This document shows positions 18,519 through 26,962 of a DNA stretch of 29,321 bases, one piece after another. A model generated the notes under the pieces. That model ran no database searches. It was not told the DNA's origin and was given only the letters and a program-made list of their open reading frames with translations. The stretch is from positions 97,826 through 127,146 of the forward strand of contig BCKQ01000020.1 in NCBI GenBank assembly GCA_001600695.1. The letters run 5' to 3'. This stretch comes from Ascoidea asiatica (taxonomy: Eukaryota > Ascomycota > Saccharomycetes > Ascoideales > Ascoideaceae). Within the stretch, counting starts at the first letter, position 1, and the number at the start of each line of letters is the position of its first letter. Both the position numbers and the translations under genes were made by a program.

Positions 18519-18526
18519 TATAAATA
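18519..18526 (+). promoter_or_regulatory. TATA box of HAC1
   Basis: TATAAATA just downstream of the CACGTG cluster, 268 bp before the ATG, which implies a long 5' leader. A second TATATATA lies at about 18643-18651. Confidence 0.5.
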
Positions 18527-18793
18527 CTTGCCACTTCCTCCATTTCTTTTCTTTCTTTTTAATATTTTAATATTTCTTAATCCATCAAAATCAAATTCTC
18601 TTAATTCATTAAAAATTCTCTGTAAAGAAGAAGCATCACTTTTTATATATATTCAAATTGTTTATTCAAGAAAACAATCAAATAATTAAATAATAAAGTC
18701 AGTTAGTCATAGATCATTATTGTCACCAGCTTAATCTAATTATTTAGTCGCTCTCTTTTAAATTTTTAATTAGCCGCCGATAAAAAAAAAAAA

Positions 18794-20434
18794 ATGTCAT
18801 CTTCTAATCCAATTATATCTCTAACAAAATCTGATTCTCCCTCAGTTTTAATTTCAAATTCAAATTCTTCTTTAAATTCTTCATCAAATTCAAGAATAAA
18901 TTCACTTGATATAGATATAAAAAATTTTAAAACTACATTACCACCAAGAAAACGTGCAAAAACTAAAGAGGAAAAAGAACAAAGAAGAATTCAAAGAATT
19001 TTAAGAAATAGAAAAGCTGCTCATGTTTCAAGAGAAAAAAAAAGAAAATATGTTGAAAATTTAGAAATTAATTTAAAAAAAATTATTAAACATTATAAAG
19101 AAATTTTAAATAATAATGATATTCTTTATAAAAATTTAAATCAATCAAATCAATTAAAATTTTCTCATTTACATCAAAATTTAAATATTAATTTTAATAA
19201 TGAATTACAATTAGAAAATGATAGTTTAACATTAGATGATATTAAAAATGTTGAAGATTTATTAAATTCAAATTCAAATTCAAATTCTTTTAATAATCCT
19301 AATAATAATAATAATAATAATACAACTACTATAAATTCAAAAGATTTAAAAGATGATATTACTTTAGATCATGATCATGATAATATTGAAGATAATGATG
19401 ATGATAATATTCATGAACTTAAACATAAATCTCCAAGTATTAAATTAGAATCAAATTCAAATTGTAAAATTCCAATTAATAATTCAATTAATAATAATAA
19501 TTTAATTTCAAAAAAAAAAAATCAATTTTTATCAAATAATAATATAAATAATAATATAAATAAAAATTCAAATTTATCTAATTCTTTAAATTTATCCAAT
19601 TTTTCAAATTCATCAAATTTAGATTTAAATTTTGACTTAAATTCTAATTCAAATTCAAATTCTAATTCTAATTCAATTTCAGATTCTATTACAAATACTT
19701 TAACTCCTTCTGATTTATACCTTTCCCCAAATAATTTATCTTATAATTCTTCTCCTGATTTAAATGATGATATTTCAATAAATTCTGAAATGTTAAATAT
19801 TAATCCATTTAAAACAATTTCTAATATCTCAAATAATAATAATTTAATTACTTTAAATACTTCAAATAATAATGAAAAACAAAATGATTTTAATTTTGAT
19901 TTATCAATGATGTTAAATGATTTTAATAATAATAATTCTGATAATAATATTATTACAAATGATTTTGAAAATTTAAATTCTAATTCAAATTCAAATTCAA
20001 ATAATATAAACACAAATTTTAATGAAATTGATTATTTAGATAATGATTTTATCAATAGGTTGCATATCCCAGCAGTGGTGAATTATATTTTTCAAATTAT
20101 TAATATTAATATTAATATTTCTAATTTTAATTTTAATTTTTATTATAATTTTTTAACTTAAATTAATCTTGGATTTACCTACTTAGTATAATTAAAATTT
20201 TTAATTTTTATTCAATTTTTTAAACTAATTAGGTGATCTTTGAGATTTATTAGGTTAATTAATTTATATTATAATTTAAATTATTTTTTTTAGAAATTTT
20301 ATTAATAATTAATAAAATTATAGTTTTATGCAATCATAATTTATTTTTTTTAAATAAATAAAAAAAAAAAAAAAAATATTTTATGGCCAGCAGCGCCAAT
20401 TGATTCTATCATTGATTTTAATCTCTTTGATTAA
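18794..20434 (+). CDS. HAC1: Hac1 bZIP transcription factor of the unfolded protein response (spliced)
   Basis: Exon 1 is 18794-20072 and exon 2 is 20391-20434, giving 440 residues. The basic region KRAKTKEEKEQRRIQRILRN (residues 53-72) continues to RKAAHVSREKKRK; N72-x2-AA-x2-SR is the bZIP signature and closely matches S. cerevisiae Hac1. A short zipper with poor Leu spacing follows at about 88-125. The rest is Asn/Ser-rich, with acidic patches and a DDISINSEM-type segment, and probably provides activation. Removal of the unconventional intron changes the C-terminus after HIP to AAPIDSIIDFNLFD, a short acidic-hydrophobic tail of the kind that activates Hac1. Unspliced mRNA would instead end with a 29-residue Ile/Asn-rich tail (455 residues in total). 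The protein acts in the nucleus on ER-stress genes. The ATG follows a 13-base run of A. Low-complexity Asn/Ser expansions make it much longer than the 238-residue yeast protein. Confidence 0.95.
20073..20390 (+). other. Ire1-type unconventional intron of HAC1 (318 nt)
   Basis: Both borders show the CNG|CNGN loop cut by Ire1: CAG|CAGT at 20070-20076 and CAG|CAGC at 20388-20394. The 3' loop is closed by a perfect GGC/GCC stem plus a T-A pair. The 5' loop is closed by CC/GG and then imperfect pairing. There is no spliceosomal donor, branch point or acceptor. Joining at these cuts gives an in-frame 14-residue new terminus and a TAA at 20432-20434. The length is in the range of the S. cerevisiae (252 nt) and Komagataella (about 322 nt) introns, far larger than the short CTG-clade introns. 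Confidence 0.9.
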
Positions 20435-21007
20435 TTATTTCATTATTTTAATTTATTTTAATTTTTAATAAATAAATATTGTGGCGCAGAATTAATTGCG
20501 ACTGATTTATTTATTATTAATTTTTAAAAATTAAATTAATCATATTTAATATCAAAATATTTTAATTCTTATTTAAATTTAAAATTTTAATTAAAAATTG
20601 TGTTTATATTTTTTTGGGTTTGGTATTCTTGTTTTTCATTTTATTTTTTTTTTTTTAAAGTTTTATTTTAAATTTTCGTTTCTTGTTTTATATCTTTATT
20701 TTTTTATTTTTTTTAAATCTTTTTAAATCTTTTCAAATCTTTTTAAATCTTTTTGGGGATCATTTTAATATAATTTATTTCGCTTTTAATTCAATAAACA
20801 TTTTCAATTGTAATTTGTTTTTTTCGCTTTTAATTTACAAACTTGCTAGTCATTTATCAATAGATTTAGTTGTGAAATTCAACTTTTATTCAATATAATT
20901 TTAATTAAACATATTTATTAGTTCACTAAATTTTACAAAAGTGAATCAGAAAACTTCCATCATAATCAAATGAATCAACATATACTTGAGTATAGAAGAA
21001 ACTAGAG
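20435..21007. other. HAC1 3' UTR and flank
   Basis: AT-rich. About 50 nt after the stop lies a GC patch GTGGCGCAGAATTAATTGCG (20481-20500) that can fold with CGCA/TGCG, a possible 3' localisation element by analogy with the S. cerevisiae HAC1 bipartite element. A TTTTAAATC repeat sits at about 20714-20755. No gene is seen; the plus frame at 20683-20898 is poly-Phe/Ile composition. Confidence 0.45.
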
Positions 21008-21190
21008 GCTATTTGAAAGATTTTGATTGAATTGGAATTTAATTTCAATTCAAGATCATTATCATTCAAATTGCTAATCACACTGTTTTTTTTATTCTTT
21101 AATTGATTATTTTTAATAATAATAATCTATAAATTCACCAATTGTCCACATATTATCATTAGAAGAATTTGAATTAATAGCTGAATCATC
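21008..21190 (-). pseudogene. Relic B of the unnamed Asn-rich family (internal deletion)
   Basis: On the minus strand, NSSNDNMWTIGEFIDYYY is followed directly by a stop and then KNNQLKNKKNSVISNL, with DLELKLNSNSIKIFQ after it. In the intact gene at 22617-23600, WTIGELINYYYKKN is at residues 31-44 and KNNQLKNNKKNN at about 144-155. The relic therefore lost about 100 residues between YYYK and KNNQ, with short AT-rich similarity at the junction. It has no ATG-driven frame of useful length. Confidence 0.75.
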
Positions 21191-21240
21191 ATCAATGGGA
21201 TTTTTGGAGATATTAAATTTTTCAGTGATTGAATCATTGT

Positions 21241-21603
21241 TCACTTTCTCAATGGATTCAATGGTGGAAATTTCTCTGTTTTAATTTTTTGCATTGTAAC
21301 AAAATCAGATGAAATACATTCTTCGCTTACTTCTCTACCTACTTCTTCATCTGTCTCTTTATTCACATCTGTATCTGTATCTGTATCTGTATATACCATT
21401 TCATTCTGACTTTTATCATCTTCCTCACTTTCATTTTGAATATTCTTTTGTTCACATTCATCTTCAATTCTTTCTGTTTCTTCTTGAATATCCTTTTCTT
21501 TCTCTTTATCAATTTGGATTTGAACAATTTGCTCTCTTTTTATTTGTGCTTTATTTTCAAGATATGAAATCCCAGCTAAGATAAGAACTGCAGGAATTAC
21601 AAA
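21241..21603 (-). pseudogene. Orphan membrane-plus-charged-tail ORF, no start codon
   Basis: An open minus frame of 120 codons from a TAG at 21604-21606 to a TGA at 21241-21243. It starts FVIPAVLILAGISYLENKAQ, a single hydrophobic helix followed by charge. It continues with a highly charged segment (IDKEKEKDIQEETERIEDE), a TDTDTDTD run and the end FPPLNPLRK. Coding character is clear, with codons unlike random AT sequence, yet there is no upstream ATG in frame. A short ATGAAACA-GTAAGT lies just upstream, but the acceptor is only about 20 nt away, too short for an intron. A one-base shift at the end would connect it to EISTIESIEKVNNDSITEKF and on to relic B, so the two may once have been one gene. 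Family is not recognised. Confidence 0.5.
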
Positions 21604-21839
21604 CTACATTTCAACAAAACTTACTGTTTCATAGGAAAATTAATTAAATTAATTTGAATTTTGTCCTTTTACTTGGGTGAAATTATAATTAAAAACCTTT
21701 TACATGGTTTCAATTATATTTTTTTTTTTATGTATTTTAAAAACTTATTCATACACACTAATATTTTATTAAATTATGATTGAGAAATTGATAATAAAGT
21801 ATTTATTATCAATCACTGATTCAGATATTTGAGGAATAT

Positions 21840-22053
21840 CAAAGTACTCCAAAGATTTATAAAGAAGAAATAAAAAATTGAAGAATAAATGATCCATTAT
21901 CATTATATTTCTCTTTATTATTTTTTTTAAAATTATCATATAACAGTTTTGTAAATACATTATTAATTACCATTTTCTTTAATTTAGTTACTGGAATTGA
22001 AAATAAATATGCTCTATCAAAATGATCTAAAATAATTTTAAAACAATTATTAT
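21840..22053 (-). repeat. 214-bp duplication (copy 2)
   Basis: Partner of 14283-14496 in opposite orientation, about 97% identical by eye. Recent duplication or gene conversion between family members 7 kb apart. Confidence 0.85.
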
Positions 22054-22060
22054 AAAGCAA
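21840..22060 (-). pseudogene. Relic A of the unnamed family (3' end only)
   Basis: On the minus strand, NNCFKIILDHFDRAYLFSIP and then VTKLKKMVINNVFTKLLYDN, ending FFISSL. This is almost the same as the C-terminus of the broken plus-strand copy (14252-14479) and related to the C-terminus of the intact gene. Only about 65 codons remain and the upstream similarity stops abruptly at 22053. Downstream DNA is also partly shared with copy 1. Confidence 0.8.
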
Positions 22061-22140
22061 TGAATAAATAAAAAAAGACCTGAATTTTTATGTGAAGGAA
22101 GAATTTTGGAGGGTAACAAAAAAGACAGTGAAAAAGGGAA

Positions 22141-22150
22141 TATAAAAAAG
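22141..22150 (+). promoter_or_regulatory. TATA box of the probable snoRNA host transcript
   Basis: TATAAAAAAG, 100 bp upstream of the GTATGT donor at 22241 and about 185 bp upstream of the snoRNA. The only plus-strand product nearby is the snoRNA/host unit. Confidence 0.4.
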
Positions 22151-22326
22151 GAAATGAAAAGAAATGAAAAAAAAAGGTTTATTTCTTTCATTTGTTTCTT
22201 TCTTTCTTTCTCTACAATCACAATCAATCTCAATCAAAAGGTATGTGAATGATTTGTTATATATATTATTATATTATATTATATATTAGTTCAATAGTTT
22301 AATAGTTTAATAGTTTATTGGTGAAG

Positions 22327-22416
22327 AACAAAATGATGAGACTTTAACCCAAATAAGTTGACTAGCCTTGCACGGTTCTGTGTCTTTATTTATACCATCT
22401 TTCGGATCTGATTGTA
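22327..22416 (+). ncRNA. snR39b: C/D box snoRNA, snR39b-like (25S rRNA 2'-O-methylation guide)
   Basis: C box ATGATGA at 22333-22339 and D box CTGA at 22408-22411, bracketed by a terminal stem ACAA/TTGT, with GAAG/CTTC pairing further out. Immediately before the D box lies ACCATCTTTCGG, which is complementary over 12 nt to the conserved 25S rRNA segment CCGAAAGATGGT. By the D-box-plus-five rule the base paired with C22403 is the G of CCGAAAG, which corresponds to the Gm805 site that snR39b guides in S. cerevisiae (the neighbouring Am807 is guided by snR39/snR59). Length of about 90 nt is typical. A second guide next to a D' box is not obvious. The RNA would act in the nucleolus with Nop1, Nop56, Nop58 and Snu13. 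The rRNA numbering is from memory. Confidence 0.8.
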
Positions 22417-22424
22417 TCAACTTC

Positions 22425-22468
<44 letters not shown>
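22425..22468. repeat. ACTT tetranucleotide microsatellite
   Basis: Eleven tandem ACTT units right after the snoRNA terminal stem, within the proposed host intron. Confidence 0.9.
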
Positions 22469-22616
22469 TATTATATTATATTCAATGGAACTTATTAACT
22501 AACAATTATAACAATTATTAAAGAACTGGGGATTTGTTTGATGTTTGGAATGACTTCAGTTGAATAGTTTACTCTATAAATATATTAAATAAATAAGAAT
22601 TAATGATAAATGTAAT

Positions 22617-23525
22617 TTAAGAATTGAAAAAAATATAAATATTAAAATATTCATGATTATTATTAAATATATTCTCATTATTTTTTTTAAATTCATAATA
22701 ATTTCTTTCATTATAAATTTCATTAACTAATGATCTCTTTAATTTTGTTATTGGAATTGAAAATAAATATTCTCTTTCAACAGAACTTAATCTAATCTTA
22801 AATATATTTCCATTTCCATTTTCATTCCTAATATATTCACCAAACTTCTTTATCATAAAATTTGGAATAATAATATCACTAAATTGAAATTGAAATTGAA
22901 ATTGAGTATTTAAATCTAATTCTGTAATTCCATTTAATTTCAATTCTTTAATTAGTTTCTCATGTTTATGATTTGATCTAATAAGAATAGAATTTTTAAT
23001 TAAATCTTTAATAGAATTAACAAATATTATAATATAAATTAAAAATGATTTTGTTTGAAAGATTTTAATTGAATTAGAATTTAATTTCAATTCATAATCA
23101 TTATCATTATCATTATCATTTAAATTACAAATTATATTATTTTTTTTATTATTCTTTAATTGATTATTTTTTATTTTAAAAATAGAAAAATTTTTAAATT
23201 TAAGAAATAAAAATCCAAAATTATCATTATTATTAATTATATTTCTTGTGAAAATAGGAAAATTAATTGGAAAAAAATAATCTAAAGTTTTTAAATCTAA
23301 AACACATGTATGATATTTAGAATTTAAAATTTGAATATTATAATATATTTTATATCTAAAAAATAAAAAATTTATTGAACATTCAATTTGTAATTGATAT
23401 GAAGGATTTGAATAATTAATTTCCATTTCTTTAGAATAATTATTTGGAATAATAAATAACATTTTTGGATTTTTTTTATAATAATAATTTATTAATTCAC
23501 CAATTGTCCATATATTATCATTATC

Positions 23526-23561
<36 letters not shown>

Positions 23562-23600
23562 TTTACTTGAAATATTTGTATTTTGATAATTATAATCCAT
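22617..23600 (-). CDS. Intact member of an unnamed Asn-rich family
   Basis: A 327-residue protein whose family I do not recognise. An Asn/Asp-rich N-terminus (1-29) is followed by WTIGELINYYYKKN (31-44), CSINFLFFRYKIYYNIQILN (74-93), an Asn/Asp linker (144-168), LKLNSNSIKIFQTKSFLIYI (171-190) and a Gln/Phe alternation FQFQFQF (234-240). The C-terminal block is EREYLFSIPITKLKRSLVNE (275-294). There is no signal peptide or clear membrane helix. Alternating hydrophobic and aromatic residues suggest beta structure. At least three damaged relatives lie in the window (13647-14479, 21008-21190, 21840-22060), which makes this a local, fast-evolving family. Upstream (23600-23900) is a promoter-like patch with CCAAT. 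The start ATG at 23600 is the only suitable one. Function is unknown. Confidence 0.8.
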
Positions 23601-23954
23601 TATATATTCAAATTATTCATTAATTACATAAATTAAGAAATTCCAATTGAAATAATTAATAATTAATAAAAATATAAATTGAAAAGTTCTTTTATATAAT
23701 ATATAATATTTTAATAATACATGAAATTGATCTTGCTCTTATTTTAATATAATTTTTAATTGATATTATACCATTTATATTAATTATTTACGACGGCAGG
23801 CGTTGATTGGCCAGATAAATACGAGCAAAAACATCCACACTTCCGGCATTTGAACTGCAAATTAAGATTCCAATCCCGAAACTTACCGTAAACTTTATTT
23901 GTATATATAACTTTTTATATTAAAAAAATATAAAAAATGAAACTAAATAAAGAT
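23601..23954 (-). promoter_or_regulatory. Promoter region of the intact family gene
   Basis: A GC-richer patch at 23790-23890 reads on the minus strand as CTGGCCAATCAACG (CCAAT/HAP-type box), with TTTCGGGATTGG and GTAAGTTTCGGG. The AATCCCGAAA motif is shared with about 12917. TATATATAC lies at about 23898-23906. The remainder is AT-rich leader and the 3' end of the LRR gene. Confidence 0.45.
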
Positions 23955-26093
23955 TCAAACTTCAACATTTGAATTGGAAATATAAGATCTATTATCTTCT
24001 TCAGAACTATCTATTTCATTAAAAATGAATTCTGAATTTAATTGATTTCTATTTAATTCAATTATATTATTAAATTTATAATTAATTAATTCATTTATAG
24101 AACAATTTCCAAAATCATAAAAAACAATATCTTTTATAATATTTATTTTATTTAAATTATATGGAAAATCTATTAAATTTATTGAATGAATTATAAATTC
24201 ATTTAAAAATTTTAATTGAATTAATTTATTTAAATTTAATTGATTAATTTTATTAAATGAATTAAATGATAAATTTAAAAAATTTAATTTCTTTAAATTT
24301 AAAATACAATCTGAAATAAAATTTATTTTATTTTGACTTAAATTTAAAATTTTTAAATTATTTAAATTCTCAATATTTGAAATTTCAACTAATTTATTTC
24401 TTTTTAAATCTAATTTTTCTAAATTAATTAAATTATTTAAATTCTTTAAAATTGAAATTTTATTTCTTGATAATCTTAATAATTTTAAATTCTTTAAATT
24501 ATTTAAATTTTCTAAATTATTAATTTTATTTCTTGAAATATCTAATTCAATTAATTTTGATAAATTATTTAAATTTTCAATTTTTTTAATTGAATTTTTA
24601 TATAAATTTAATTTTTTTAAATTTTTTAAATTTAAAAAATCATTTGAAATTTTTAAAATTAAATTATTTGAAAGATTTAAAAATTCTAAATTAATTAAAT
24701 TTTTTATATTTTTAATTTCAATTATTTTATTATTATCTAAATCAAGATATTTTAATTTAATTAAATTATTTAAATTCTTAATTTCATTAAATTTATTACC
24801 TGATAAATATAAATATTTTAAATTTTTTAAATTTAAAAAATTATCTGGAATTTTATTTAAAATTTGATTATTTCCAATATCAAAGAAATTTAAATTTTTA
24901 AAATATTTTAAATTTAAAATATTAATTGAATTTAAATTATTTCTAGAAATATCTAAAGATATTAAATTATTTAAAATTTTTAAATTTAAAAATTCAATAT
25001 TATTTAAATTATTTTGAAATAAATCTAAATATTTTAAATTATTTAATTTATTAAATGATGAATTTAAAATTAAATTTAATTTATTACAAGATAAATTTAA
25101 ATCTGTTAAATATTTAAAAGATAATTTGAAATTAATTTTTTCAATATTATTCTTTGATAAATTTAATTTTATTAAATTTCTTAAATATTTCAAATTTTTT
25201 GGAATTGAAATTAATGAAGTTTCTTCTAAATTTAAATATCTTAAATTTATTAAATTCTTTTTAAAATTGAAATTTATTAATGAATTATATTCTATTGGAT
25301 TACTTGAAATATTTAAATTAATTAAATTTGGAAAGTTTTTTAAAAAATTGATTTTATTAATTTTATTTTGATTTAAATTTAATTTTCTTAAAAATTTTAA
25401 ATTTTTAAAATTCTCTTCAATTTGAAATTGATTTTCTTGTAAAATATTATTATTATTATTATCAAAAAGATGATAACAATTATATAAATTGATATGTTTT
25501 ATTGAACAATTTGAATTAAAATTTTGAAATAATTGAGTGAAAATAAATCTTAGAGTAATTGAATCATTTTCATTAATCAAATTATAATTAATAAATGTTA
25601 ATTTATTAAGATTACTTAATTTTTTTGAAAAATTCATAAAATTCCAACATATTTTCTTATTTTTAATATTATTCTTATTTAAAAAACTTGGAATAACTTG
25701 AATTTTTAAATCTTTGATTAAATAAGAATTTGGAATTAATAATTCATCAATAATTTCTGGATTTTTAGGATCATAAGTTAAAACAAACCAATTTCTTAAT
25801 GTTTTCAATTCATTATTTTCATTCTCATTCTCATTCTCATTATCATTATTCACATCAGCAGATTCTAAACCACTGCTATCATTATTCAAATTCCTATTTG
25901 TATTTTGATATAAGGAAAATATCAGTTCTTTTGGATCATTTGAATAAATAAAAACAGAGTGAAATAATTTCTCTTTTGAAACTTGTTGAATAGTTATATT
26001 TGAAGAATGAGATAAAAGTAATAATTTATCTAAAGACTGAGGATGTAAAATTTTTTCAATTATATCCTTTGGGAGTGGTTTGTTTTGATCCAT
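23955..26093 (-). CDS. F-box-like leucine-rich repeat protein
   Basis: I start at ATG 26093 (712 residues); ten more codons upstream open only with TTG. Residues 1-50 (LPKDIIEKILHPQSLDKLLL to KLFHSVFIY) resemble an F-box: LP-x-DII-x-IL, a Leu-rich middle, then a hydrophobic end. A 75-100 Asn/Glu linker and a globular segment with NWFVLTYDPKNPEIIDELLI follow. From about residue 235 to 650 there are about 17-18 leucine-rich repeats of 22-25 residues, consensus LxxLxLSxNKIxxIxNLxNL, of the SDS22-like type. The C-terminus is acidic (SSEEDNRS). F-box/LRR proteins usually act as SCF ubiquitin-ligase substrate adaptors, the LRR arc binding the target. The Cys/His RING, kinase or NACHT domains of other LRR classes are absent. 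The F-box is weak, so an SDS22-like scaffold is the alternative. Codons are almost purely A/T-ending. Confidence 0.82.
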   Translation of the reverse strand: MDQNKPLPKDIIEKILHPQSLDKLLLLSHSSNITIQQVSKEKLFHSVFIYSNDPKELIFSLYQNTNRNLNNDSSGLESADVNNDNENENENENNELKTLRNWFVLTYDPKNPEIIDELLIPNSYLIKDLKIQVIPSFLNKNNIKNKKICWNFMNFSKKLSNLNKLTFINYNLINENDSITLRFIFTQLFQNFNSNCSIKHINLYNCYHLFDNNNNNILQENQFQIEENFKNLKFLRKLNLNQNKINKINFLKNFPNLINLNISSNPIEYNSLINFNFKKNLINLRYLNLEETSLISIPKNLKYLRNLIKLNLSKNNIEKINFKLSFKYLTDLNLSCNKLNLILNSSFNKLNNLKYLDLFQNNLNNIEFLNLKILNNLISLDISRNNLNSINILNLKYFKNLNFFDIGNNQILNKIPDNFLNLKNLKYLYLSGNKFNEIKNLNNLIKLKYLDLDNNKIIEIKNIKNLINLEFLNLSNNLILKISNDFLNLKNLKKLNLYKNSIKKIENLNNLSKLIELDISRNKINNLENLNNLKNLKLLRLSRNKISILKNLNNLINLEKLDLKRNKLVEISNIENLNNLKILNLSQNKINFISDCILNLKKLNFLNLSFNSFNKINQLNLNKLIQLKFLNEFIIHSINLIDFPYNLNKINIIKDIVFYDFGNCSINELINYKFNNIIELNRNQLNSEFIFNEIDSSEEDNRSYISNSNVEV

Positions 26094-26962
26094 TTTAATC
26101 TTTGAGAAGTTGATTGTTTTCAATAAACTTGATAATTACTATTATTATTATTATTCACTATCTCTATATCAGCTTGAAGTAAATATATCTAATCTTGATT
26201 TCCCAGAAAAATTAATTGCAGTTTGAATGGTGGTGTGTTGGTTGTTGTTGTTGTTGTTATTTCTTTGATACGCTCGAAGTTAATGATTAATCATCATTTA
26301 TAGTGTTTAAAAAATACTTAAAAGTCAAAAACTTATTAAATATTCATTGAACTTCAATAGAAACAAAAGAAATATATTCAAAAACAAAAGAAAGAAGCTG
26401 GTCTGTTTATATACTCTTGGTCTGTAAGAAATATGAGTAATTGAAGAAAAATTAAAAATTAAAAATTATTCATTTAAACGTACTTGGAAACTGTTCACGC
26501 TGATATTCATTTATTATTGTCTCTCCAGTACAGAAATTACCTTATTCTTTTTGATAAATAACTACTATTTAATATACTATATCTTTTATCTTTTTAATAA
26601 ATATCAATTTGAAAATAAATCTGTAGTTTATAATTTTCTCAAATATAATGGAATTGAACTTTTTACTCCAAAAAAAACACAAAATAAAAATTTGAATTTA
26701 AGCATATAATACTAAAGTGTATTTTACAAATTTTACAGAACTTATAAACAAATTAAACTGTTAAAGATCGTATATTAACAAAAATATGCAGAGATTGAAA
26801 TCTATAAAGATTACATAAAAAGGTTTTTTTTTAGAAAATAAAAAATTATAACATTTAAGAGCGAAATGATTATATTTGAGAACTGAAATAAGGAATTGAT
26901 ATTAAGTAACAAAACACCTTGATTTTGCTTTTATAGGGATAACCAAAAAGGTATCAAATAAA
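26094..26962. other. Intergenic region between LRR gene promoter and adhesin 3' end
   Basis: LRR gene upstream sequence with GTT repeats (about 26239-26258), and no clear gene. I looked for spliced small genes and tRNA B boxes; GGAATTGAAC at about 26650 resembles a B box by chance only, since no arms fold around it. Confidence 0.5.

Larger units (their letters stand above)
22241..22523 (+). other. Probable spliceosomal intron hosting the snoRNA
   Basis: Donor AAAAG|GTATGT at 22241, branch-like TAACTAAC at 22496-22503, and AAAG ending at 22523 (or TTCAG at 22559) as possible acceptors. The C/D snoRNA lies between. Non-coding host genes for intronic snoRNAs are established in Candida and other yeasts. 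The upstream exon is CT-rich. If translated from ATG 22164 and spliced at 22523, a 38-residue ORF would result, beginning with a signal-like MKKKGLFLSFVSFFLS; I do not claim it is a gene. Confidence 0.45.

Noticed and set aside
18175-18689. ORFs over the HAC1 promoter
   Set aside because: They cross CACGTG clusters and a TATA box; no protein features.
20073-20161. Unspliced HAC1 C-terminus as the functional protein
   Set aside because: The Ire1 loop pair and the in-frame exon 2 tail indicate that the active form is spliced.
26094-26123. Ten extra N-terminal codons for the LRR protein
   Set aside because: They begin with TTG, not ATG; the first ATG is at 26093. The same applies to 8502-8543 for the protease.
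26640-26680. GGAATTGAAC as a tRNA B box
   Set aside because: No acceptor, anticodon or D arm can be formed around it.
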